NCBI GenBank assembly: GCA_028699795.1
Contig: JAQVTZ010000063.1
Span: 1 to 9,712, forward strand
Source: Clostridia bacterium
GTDB taxonomy: Bacteria; Bacillota; Clostridia; Christensenellales; DTU072
Reading direction: 5' to 3'
Length of the DNA stretch: 9,712 nucleotides
Shown here: positions 1 through 6,043 of the stretch, in pieces
Layout of the letters: each line of letters begins with the position of its first letter
Numbering within the stretch: the first letter of the stretch is position 1
Made by a program: the position numbers and the translations under genes
The notes under the pieces: model-generated
Told to the model about the DNA's origin: nothing
Seen by the model: only the letters and a program-made list of their open reading frames with translations
The model's database searches: none

Positions 1-25
1 CTGTTTTAGATGTTACAGGGGTAAA

Positions 26-358
26 GGTTCACCCCCACATGCGTGGGGCAGACCTATCCCACACGCCCCAAATTGCTCCGTAAGCGGGTTCACCCCCACA
101 TGCGTGGGGCAGACGACAGAGCGCTCGCTCTTAAGCGCAAGGGCGACGGTTCACCCCCACATGCGTGGGGCAGACTACACCGCAGTACACTTTTCCTTTG
201 AGCAAATAGGTTCACCCCCACATGCGTGGGGCAGACCAGCCCGACCGAAACGGGAAATTGTGCTGTCCGGGTTCACCCCCACATGCGTGGGGCAGACAGT
301 CTCTTTCTTTTGGTAGTCTAATTGATAGCAGGTTCACCCCCACATGCGTGGGGCAGAC
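26..358 (-). CRISPR. Type I-E CRISPR array, six repeats visible, open at left edge
   Basis: Six identical 28-nt repeats lie at 26-53, 87-114, 148-175, 209-236, 270-297 and 331-358, separated by five unique 33-nt spacers (54-86, 115-147, 176-208, 237-269, 298-330), a strict 61-nt period. Read on the minus strand, each repeat starts GTCTG, forms a perfect 6-bp hairpin CCCCAC-GCAT-GTGGGG, and ends GTGAACC, which is the type I-E repeat pattern and the likely 5' handle of crRNA after Cas6e cleavage. The direction of transcription is therefore minus, with the leader end at 358 next to cas2; the newest spacer should be 298-330. Because the leftmost repeat is undegenerate and bases 1-25 fit a partial spacer, the array probably continues beyond the window. 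Total length is unknown. Confidence 0.98.
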
Positions 359-395
359 ACTTAAATTGTGCTTTTTCATCGTTATTTTGCCATTT
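359..395 (-). promoter_or_regulatory. CRISPR leader, only 37 bp between cas2 stop and first repeat
   Basis: This AT-rich stretch is all that separates the cas2 stop codon from the leader-proximal repeat. In type I-E loci this position holds the leader, which directs both array transcription and spacer integration at the first repeat. Leaders are usually longer, so functional leader sequence probably extends into the 3' end of cas2. I see no convincing IHF-type site. No terminator hairpin lies between cas2 and the array, so read-through from the cas operon is also possible. Confidence 0.6.
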
Positions 396-421
396 TTAAC
401 CTTCCATTTTGGTAGCGACAA
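393..421 (-). promoter_or_regulatory. Candidate crRNA promoter overlapping the cas2 3' end
   Basis: On the minus strand a TTGTCG (416-421, four of six consensus bases) is followed after 17 bases by TAAAAA (393-398, four of six), placing a start near 386, roughly 27 bases before the first repeat. The position is right for array transcription but both hexamers are weak, and such matches are common in AT-rich DNA. Confidence 0.25.
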
Positions 422-680
422 AAGACAAGCCCTCAAAATCTACAATGTATCTTCTGGGTGTGCCTGTCATCTTCATAGAATAACCTTGTTCGGTATTGTC
501 GGAATACACCATTAATGCCGAAGTTTCCATGCTCTTGCTATCTTCTACTTTTTGCCATATTTTTTCTCTGATAAGGGCATTGACATTTCCGACAAATACA
601 CCTGCTTTTGCTTCGATAAGCCATTTTGATATTTCGCCCTTTTCTCCTTCCGGCATATTTTCGACTGCTAAGACAACCAT
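396..680 (-). CDS. cas2: Cas2, type I-E spacer-acquisition protein
   Basis: The 94-residue product has the length of E. coli-type Cas2. Cas2 dimers bridge two Cas1 dimers in the integrase complex that inserts new spacers. The N-terminal strand MVVLAVENMPEG carries the E-N pair (residues 7-8) matching E9-N10 of E. coli Cas2, followed by WLIEAKAGVFVGNV and IREKIW, typical of the I-E subfamily, and a C-terminal NTEQG...RRYIVDFEGL segment also seen in E. coli. The ATG shares one base with the cas1 TAA (TAATG), implying translational coupling; a GGAG lies about 10 bases upstream. It is the last gene before the leader. Nothing suggests damage. Confidence 0.96.
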   Translation of the reverse strand: MVVLAVENMPEGEKGEISKWLIEAKAGVFVGNVNALIREKIWQKVEDSKSMETSALMVYSDNTEQGYSMKMTGTPRRYIVDFEGLSFVATKMEG

Positions 681-1597
681 TATTCTTTTTCTCCGCTAAA
701 ATTTTTGCCGCCTTTTATTTTGTTGTTGTCCCCATCCCATAAAGCCGTATCGGGGTCTAAATCCTGTTCTTTGTACTCATCAAACAAATATGCGATATCT
801 TTTGCGATTCTTTTTAGGAGTTTTTTATCCTTAAACATGTTTCTGCATTTAATCCTTACATCTCGATTGATATCGGTAGAAAAGTTCTTGCCTACTACTT
901 CAAATGCGGCGGGAGCTATGGTATCCATTTTGTATAAATCGGCAATATCATATACAAACGATAACATACGCCCTGTATGGATAAATCCGAGTGTGGGGGA
1001 ATAACCCAATGACACAATGGCGGAGTGACATAAACCGTATAGACACGAGTTGCCCACTGACAATGCTTGGTTGATGCCGCTGCCCATAGACATATCGGAT
1101 AAATCGTAGTCCCGTCCGTACCATCGAACTTGATAAATTTTAGAGAGCGTCTTATAAGTTTCTCTCACCCGTATGCCTTCTATCCCGCGCAAGGCTTTTA
1201 AATCAAGCCCTTCCAAAGGCATTTGCGGAAATCTAAGCTTATACATACGCCTAACGACTTCCATATGCAAAGTCGGATTTTGGTGATACTCAGCCTGCTT
1301 AAGAAGTCTTTCACCGCTATGTGTTTCCCCAATCCCGATTGCATAAAATCGTACGCCGTGTTCGCCGCACCACTCTACAGTGCAACCGTTTTGAGAAATT
1401 ACGCACATTGCCGCATGCGTGACTGTTGTCCCTGGTCCCAGCATGAGTACCGTAAGAGAAGAAACGGGAAGAGGCACGCGATCGTCTTCCCTGATAACAA
1501 CAAGTGAATTATTATCCCTTTCGACAATCGCGCGCTCTATGTAAATGTAACTTAAACTTTCCGATAATTTGGAAAGCGAATGCATATCCGTTCTCAT
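680..1597 (-). CDS. cas1: Cas1, type I-E CRISPR integrase
   Basis: Cas1 is the metal-dependent integrase that, with Cas2, inserts prespacers at the leader-repeat junction. The product has 305 residues, the same as E. coli Cas1. The N-terminal beta domain (about 1-90) contains PGTTVTHAA and WCGEHGVRFYA; the helical catalytic domain carries E140 in LRGIEGIRVR, H207 in GFIHTG and D217/D220 in SFVYDIAD, equivalent to E141, H208 and D221 of the E. coli enzyme, so activity is expected. The start ATG lies in an ATGA overlap with the cas6e stop, with no clear Shine-Dalgarno, suggesting expression depends on coupling to cas6e. A second ATG four codons in (1585) is possible, but the first start gives the usual MRTDMH-type N-terminus. 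The charged C-terminal tail (about 275-305) is variable in the family. Confidence 0.98.
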   Translation of the reverse strand: MRTDMHSLSKLSESLSYIYIERAIVERDNNSLVVIREDDRVPLPVSSLTVLMLGPGTTVTHAAMCVISQNGCTVEWCGEHGVRFYAIGIGETHSGERLLKQAEYHQNPTLHMEVVRRMYKLRFPQMPLEGLDLKALRGIEGIRVRETYKTLSKIYQVRWYGRDYDLSDMSMGSGINQALSVGNSCLYGLCHSAIVSLGYSPTLGFIHTGRMLSFVYDIADLYKMDTIAPAAFEVVGKNFSTDINRDVRIKCRNMFKDKKLLKRIAKDIAYLFDEYKEQDLDPDTALWDGDNNKIKGGKNFSGEKE

Positions 1598-2211
1598 GAC
1601 GGGTTAGACAATAACAGCATTCCGCAACCGAAAGCCTTTTCGGCCCCTATCCCGTTTTGGTATGCGTTTCTAAATTTTTCTTGGTCTATAATTCTTAACA
1701 AGCCTTGAAACACGACACTTTGGTAACCGCCGTTTTTAATTCTATTATCGGCACCCTTTTGTTCGAAAAAAGACACTACTTGGAAACCGTTTTGCATCGC
1801 TTTATCCATAAGCCATTTTTCACGGTCTGCCTCTTTGCCCAAAAACACTCTTTTGCTGTTTTTGCAATCTAGAACTTTTACCTTTTTAGAAGGCATCGCC
1901 ATAAGATTAAAATGCAAAACCCTGCCTTCGGAAAAAGACTTCGCTATATCGGTGATTTCTTTTGGGGAGCCTTCTTGCTTTACAAAACCTTGGGGCATAT
2001 CCGAGAACGGTTTTTCTGCGGAAGATACATAAAGTTTGCAAACGCGTCCTGTCGTAATTAACCGAAATAATACGCCCATATCTTGCCGCGGAACTTTGCT
2101 GTCGATAAATCTAAATGCTGACATAACGGTGCGGTGCATTTCATACGCATTACGAAGTGCCCGTCGCACCTCGGGATATCTTAAATCTAAAATATAACAT
2201 GACAAAAACAT
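1594..2211 (-). CDS. cas6e: Cas6e, pre-crRNA endoribonuclease and Cascade subunit
   Basis: Cas6e (CasE, Cse3) binds the repeat hairpin, cuts at its 3' base and stays bound to the crRNA 3' end as the head of Cascade. The 205-residue product is of normal length. It begins MFLSCYILDL, the first strand of the ferredoxin-like fold; Y23 and H26 sit at the positions of the catalytic residues of Thermus thermophilus Cas6e. The C-terminus holds VVFQGLLRI and the glycine-rich GIGAEKAFGCGML loop, almost the same as the E. coli GIGPAKSMGCGLL. A GGGAGGA Shine-Dalgarno (2218-2224) lies inside the end of cas5e, three bases separate the two genes, and the stop overlaps cas1 by four bases. Its cognate hairpin is the CCCCAC/GTGGGG stem in the array. 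Confidence 0.97.
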   Translation of the reverse strand: MFLSCYILDLRYPEVRRALRNAYEMHRTVMSAFRFIDSKVPRQDMGVLFRLITTGRVCKLYVSSAEKPFSDMPQGFVKQEGSPKEITDIAKSFSEGRVLHFNLMAMPSKKVKVLDCKNSKRVFLGKEADREKWLMDKAMQNGFQVVSFFEQKGADNRIKNGGYQSVVFQGLLRIIDQEKFRNAYQNGIGAEKAFGCGMLLLSNPS

Positions 2212-2214
2212 TCA

Positions 2215-2892
2215 TTATCCTCCCAAATACTTTACATCTACTCTGCGGTATCCGTACTCTCGCATGTCGTTTATTGCGATTTCATCTTGACGGATATGCA
2301 GGCCGTTTTCAGATTCGATTTCGCAATAACAATTGGCGGTATCCTCTTTTCTATCCCGCATACGCTTTTCGGCCAAAGGATAACGGCATAAGGCATCGGC
2401 AACAGAAGTGTACTCCTCGGTAAGAGCTTCAAAAACAGGTCGGGACGGCACACAGCATTTTGTACCCAAATAGACAGGGAAAACGGGATCGCAAAGAGCT
2501 TTTGCCGCATTCTCCAAAACACTCTCGTCGCCGGACAAGACAACCGTATAGCAGGCATCTTGAATATAGTGTCTATAAGTCAAAAGCCCACCCTCACCTG
2601 TACGCTGTTTATATGCAGAATTACAGAGATGACCGATATAAGGGTTGCTGTTGGATGATACAATTTGCAAGTCGGTAAGGAAATAGCCTCTTCGATCCGC
2701 TCTGACCCCCATATTAAGTCTTTTTGAAAGCTCTACGATTTTTTTATCGCCTCGTTTCAATCCCATAGCACAGGAAATCAATCCTATTACGCCGGACTTG
2801 GTGGGTACAATGTGTGTGTCTCTGTCATTCCACAAAGAGCGCAACCCCCACTTCATCAGCGGCGCTTCCAGACGCATAATAAGAAGTTTCAT
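2215..2892 (-). CDS. cas5e: Cas5e, Cascade subunit holding the crRNA 5' handle
   Basis: Cas5e (CasD) caps the crRNA 5' handle and contacts Cse1 at the foot of Cascade. I place the start at 2892, giving 225 residues (E. coli has 224), because the product then begins MKLLIMRLEAPLMKWG, aligned with the family N-terminus, and GGAGGTG lies six bases upstream. The frame is open for eight further codons to 2916, but these overlap cas7e and have no family match. Recognisable segments are the PTKSGVIGLISCAMGL helix, TYRHYIQDACYTVVL and FPVYLGTKCCVPSRPVF, each with a clear E. coli counterpart. The Shine-Dalgarno is merged with the cas7e stop (TAGGAGGTG), which favours re-initiation. The stop is three bases from cas6e. 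Confidence 0.96.
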   Translation of the reverse strand: MKLLIMRLEAPLMKWGLRSLWNDRDTHIVPTKSGVIGLISCAMGLKRGDKKIVELSKRLNMGVRADRRGYFLTDLQIVSSNSNPYIGHLCNSAYKQRTGEGGLLTYRHYIQDACYTVVLSGDESVLENAAKALCDPVFPVYLGTKCCVPSRPVFEALTEEYTSVADALCRYPLAEKRMRDRKEDTANCYCEIESENGLHIRQDEIAINDMREYGYRRVDVKYLGG

Positions 2893-2903
2893 GAGGACAC
2901 CTC

Positions 2904-4037
2904 CTATTCTATCCAAGAAGCTGTCAGTGTTTTTATCTCGTTTAAAGAAGATGCTTGTTTTGCGTTTTGCGGCAAATTGGACTCGTTCATATCGAACCAG
3001 ATACGCTCTGTTATGCCCGTATCGAATTTTTTGTCGGTTTTGTCTATTTCTGCGGCAAGGCGTTTCGCGCTTTCGATACTGTAGTTGTTATAAACGGGTT
3101 CTTCAAAAGCGTTAGCGTAGCTTACGGGGATTTTCTTGCTTTTCTTTTCTAAGCAAATAACGCTCGGCAAAGAATGCGCGGCAAAACTGTTTTGCTTTCC
3201 CGAAGGTCCGCTGTATACCATTGCTTCAATAAGCGACTCAATGAGCATCGGCAATTTTGCCAAAGCCTCGGGTGATGACTTCAGATTGCGTTTGAGTTGG
3301 TCGATATCCAAAGCGGCATACTCATAATAACAGCAAGAATTGAAATCGCAATCTCCGAGATGCCCCGCTCCCGCGTCTTCTCTGTAAACTGCCGATAGGT
3401 CATCGACCGCGGTAAAGTAATCACTTTCTTGATTGACACGGTTGGTAGACAAGGCGTGCGCCACTTGAAGGGACGCGTCGACATCGGCGAATTTGTTATC
3501 CGTTACCATCCTGCCGAACAAAGCGATATCCAAAGTAATCGGACGGATGGCGGCGGTACTGTCGAGTTTTTTTATCTCTTCGTTTAATTTTTTAACATCG
3601 CCTTCCGCATTAAGGACCGCCTGCACGCAAGCATCGATATCTTCTTTCGAGAAAAACATCAGCTGTGCGGTTTTGCTGTCGTTTCTGTCTTTAGGGTCAC
3701 TTGTTCCGTCGTTATCGTCACCTTTTTTGGGTTTGTTGTCGCTTTTGCCGAGTTTTGCAAAAAGGCTTTTGTTTTTTGCTGCAAAAGCATAGTTCGCTTC
3801 GTCCCCGAGATCCTTCAGTTTTTCTACCACAAGTTCGGGAAGATACTGCGTTCTGATTCCGTAAGAATCCAGCGTTTTAAAAGCTTCGGAGTTTCTCCAG
3901 GCTCTTTTTAAGCATTGGGAAGAAATGCGTCCCCGTTGGGTGCCTGCAAACATTGCGGTTTTGGGCGCGCCGATTTCGTCGCGGTTGAGATTGCTTGCGG
4001 CATAGTTGCGTAAAATGTGAAATTGAATCATTGACAT
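2904..4037 (-). CDS. cas7e: Cas7e, Cascade backbone subunit
   Basis: Cas7e (CasC, Cse4) forms the six-subunit filament that carries the spacer part of the crRNA. The 377-residue product shows the family hallmarks: SNLNRDEIGAPKTAMFAGTQ and GRISSQCLKRAWR at the N-terminus, LDIALFGRM (169-177), QVAHALSTNRVNQESDYFTAVDDL (191-214) and GAGHLGDCDF (223-232). A hydrophilic segment at about 97-122, rich in Lys, Asp and Gly (GKSDNKPKKGDDNDG and following), lies where the family is variable and is probably a flexible loop. A GGAGGA at 4043-4048 sits five bases before the chosen ATG; a second ATG two codons in is possible. It begins 16 bases after cse2. Its mid-operon place and strong ribosome site suit the high copy number needed. 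Confidence 0.97.
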   Translation of the reverse strand: MSMIQFHILRNYAASNLNRDEIGAPKTAMFAGTQRGRISSQCLKRAWRNSEAFKTLDSYGIRTQYLPELVVEKLKDLGDEANYAFAAKNKSLFAKLGKSDNKPKKGDDNDGTSDPKDRNDSKTAQLMFFSKEDIDACVQAVLNAEGDVKKLNEEIKKLDSTAAIRPITLDIALFGRMVTDNKFADVDASLQVAHALSTNRVNQESDYFTAVDDLSAVYREDAGAGHLGDCDFNSCCYYEYAALDIDQLKRNLKSSPEALAKLPMLIESLIEAMVYSGPSGKQNSFAAHSLPSVICLEKKSKKIPVSYANAFEEPVYNNYSIESAKRLAAEIDKTDKKFDTGITERIWFDMNESNLPQNAKQASSLNEIKTLTASWIE

Positions 4038-4053
4038 AATTGTCCTCCGTAAT

Positions 4054-4542
4054 TTATTTATTATTTTCGTGAAAGAATTCTTTGGTTAAACCGAGGCGGT
4101 ATTTCCACCAATCGGATAATGCGGGATATATTTCGTTGATATCCGGGAGATATCCTTTGGAAACGGTATAGCGCACCAAACGCGAATATTTGGTGTGAAA
4201 AAACCCGTCCCTGTCTATTGATTTGTTGCTTAACAAAGCCTTTACTCTGCTTTCGGAAACTTCGGCTTGTTTGAGACAATTTGCAAAAGACTTTTTCCCG
4301 TTTCCATAATGCAAAATGTAAGCAATCGCACACGCGGCAAGGTATGCGGTTTCTTCTTTTTTTACATCCTTAGGGCATATTTTATAGAATGCCGCGAGCG
4401 CCGCACCGCTTGCTTCGGTAAGCGTGCCGCTGAATGCCCTTCTTAGTGCGGTAAGGTCTCCTTTGCTCAGTGTTTTTACCCGTTCGGCAAAATAACTGAC
4501 GGAATTATCGGGTTCGTTTTTTGACATCTCTGTTGCTGTCAT
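4054..4542 (-). CDS. cse2: Cse2 (CasB, Cas11), Cascade small subunit
   Basis: Cse2 forms the dimer lying along the belly of Cascade, stabilising crRNA and the displaced strand. The product is all-helical in composition with the characteristic KGDLTALRRA near the N-terminus, AYLAACAIAYILHYG in the middle, and FFHTKYSRLVRYTVSKG near the C-terminus; about 162 residues matches the family (E. coli 160). Two nearby in-frame ATGs compete: 4548 lies only two bases from GAGGAGG (4551-4557), whereas 4542 lies eight bases away, so I prefer 4542; using 4548 adds two residues. Either way the start is inside the end of cse1 (38- or 44-base overlap), a sign of coupled translation. cas7e follows after 16 bases. 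Confidence 0.95.
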   Translation of the reverse strand: MTATEMSKNEPDNSVSYFAERVKTLSKGDLTALRRAFSGTLTEASGAALAAFYKICPKDVKKEETAYLAACAIAYILHYGNGKKSFANCLKQAEVSESRVKALLSNKSIDRDGFFHTKYSRLVRYTVSKGYLPDINEIYPALSDWWKYRLGLTKEFFHENNK

Positions 4543-6043
4543 CTGCATATCCTCCTCTTTTTAAAATATAGTGCATTTTTTTGATTGCATTGTTTCTTAA
4601 CTTGTTTTTTAAGATAAGCGTTTCGACATTTTCGTCGCTTACGGTATCCAAAACCGTTTTTAATGATCTGTAAACCGCGCTTTGGAATTTATCGTATAAA
4701 AAATCGTTAATATCTTTTTCCCATTCCGCCTTATCGGTATCTGCGTTTGCCAACATCGTCACAAGCTCATCTTCGATTATTTGTCTTACCTCGGATAAAA
4801 ACAGTTCCGAAAATGCTTGAGGTAAAACTTTGCCGAAAGGGTTTACCTCATCCTTGCTGCCGTTACCGCTAAGCTGTCTTTGCGTTCGCTTAAGAGCGTT
4901 GCCGCACTCTTTTGAAATATTGTCCGATACCTCTACGGCTTTTGCGTAGCAAGCGCGTTTCAGGTTATCGGATAACAAGATGACAGGTATTTTGAGTTCT
5001 TCTGTAAATTGCGTTACCGCCATAAAAACAGTACCTTTTAATTCACAATATTTTACATATGCAATCAAATCGGTATATTTCTTATCCAAATCGCGGTAAT
5101 CCCATTCATATAAGATATTTAACGCATTGGGTTCGATGATGAGCGGCATATCTCTCCATATTGCCCGTCCGTTTTTTGCTTTAAGCGCTATCCTTTCTTG
5201 TTGTTTCATAGTATAAGCAACATTAGGGTCTTTCCAAATCGCTTCTTTGTAATTCACGCCTTCTTCCATTACAACAAAACCGATAGGTTCCTTTTCAGAG
5301 GAAATGAGTTGCAGTTTCAACGGCGCCGAAAACAATGCATGCAAATAAGAAGGTGTTACAATAGATTGCTCCGAAAATAAATTCTTATCTCTCCAAATCG
5401 GTAAACCATAATCATTTTCGCGGTACTGTGATTTTGCCGTCATACTTAATACCAGCGTTTCAAATAATGAGTCGCCGTTATAGAGGAAATATATTGGCGG
5501 AGCGCCGTTTATCCCCGTGGTTACTTTTTTGCCCCGTTTGTGTTTTTCATAAAGCGGTATCGCGCATAATGCTTGTAAGCATCTTGCAGGGCTAAATAGA
5601 TAATAATCTTCTGCGTTATGTAAGAAATGCGGCACATTATTGCCCGTCGGCAAATGATCGAAAAGGTTTGCTACAGGTTTTTTTTCTAGTTTGTCTTGGT
5701 TGGGAAACGCGTACTGCAAAAACGGTTTTTTAGTATCGAATAAGTCGAAACTGCAGCCCTCTTCCATACACATTTTGTGATACTCGTCAAGCTTATTTGC
5801 CTCAATTTGCCCGCTATGGTAAAGCGCGTCCAAATCGTCCGGCCATTCGGGTCTGTAAACGTCTGTAAGAAAAGTAATCAACAGCCGTTGTATGCCGAAA
5901 GTTTCGGTTGGTGTCGCGGCGCGAACCGCCCGAATTCGATGGGCATCTCGTAAGGTTTCGAAAATGCCCGCCATTTGCTTTTTGCCGTCCATTGTTTCTA
6001 TGGGAATCCACGGCTCTTCCCATGCGTCAAATTTGTTAATCAT
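4505..6043 (-). CDS. cse1: Cse1 (CasA, Cas8e), Cascade large subunit that reads the PAM
   Basis: Cse1 recognises the PAM, opens target DNA and recruits Cas3. The 512-residue product is of family length (E. coli 502). The N-terminal WIPI (12-15), the loop region around TGNNVPHFLHNAED (133-146, position of the PAM-sensing L1 loop), GINGAPPIYFLYNGDSLFETLVLSM (177-201), and MAVTQF (341-346), where Q345 matches the glutamine wedge of E. coli VVNQF, all fit, followed by a helical C-terminal domain (about 380-500). The CxxC pair of the E. coli protein near residue 250 is absent. An AAGGAGG (6048-6054) lies four bases from the ATG. The start overlaps the end of cas3 by eight bases (ATGATTAA), so the two are probably coupled. 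Domain limits are estimates. Confidence 0.95.
   Translation of the reverse strand: MINKFDAWEEPWIPIETMDGKKQMAGIFETLRDAHRIRAVRAATPTETFGIQRLLITFLTDVYRPEWPDDLDALYHSGQIEANKLDEYHKMCMEEGCSFDLFDTKKPFLQYAFPNQDKLEKKPVANLFDHLPTGNNVPHFLHNAEDYYLFSPARCLQALCAIPLYEKHKRGKKVTTGINGAPPIYFLYNGDSLFETLVLSMTAKSQYRENDYGLPIWRDKNLFSEQSIVTPSYLHALFSAPLKLQLISSEKEPIGFVVMEEGVNYKEAIWKDPNVAYTMKQQERIALKAKNGRAIWRDMPLIIEPNALNILYEWDYRDLDKKYTDLIAYVKYCELKGTVFMAVTQFTEELKIPVILLSDNLKRACYAKAVEVSDNISKECGNALKRTQRQLSGNGSKDEVNPFGKVLPQAFSELFLSEVRQIIEDELVTMLANADTDKAEWEKDINDFLYDKFQSAVYRSLKTVLDTVSDENVETLILKNKLRNNAIKKMHYILKRGGYADDSNRDVKKRTR

Noticed and set aside
104..515. Reading frames on both strands across the CRISPR array
   Set aside because: Their translations are the repeat read over and over (PHMRG, PPHAWG, TPTCVGQ) and arise from the 61-nt period, not from genes.
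2893..2916. Longer cas5e start eight codons upstream
   Set aside because: The extension overlaps cas7e, has no family match, and the ATG at 2892 has a strong GGAGGTG at proper spacing.
3493..3792. 99-codon plus-strand frame opposite cas7e
   Set aside because: Antisense shadow of a clear Cas7e gene, low-complexity Ser/Leu composition, no ribosome site.
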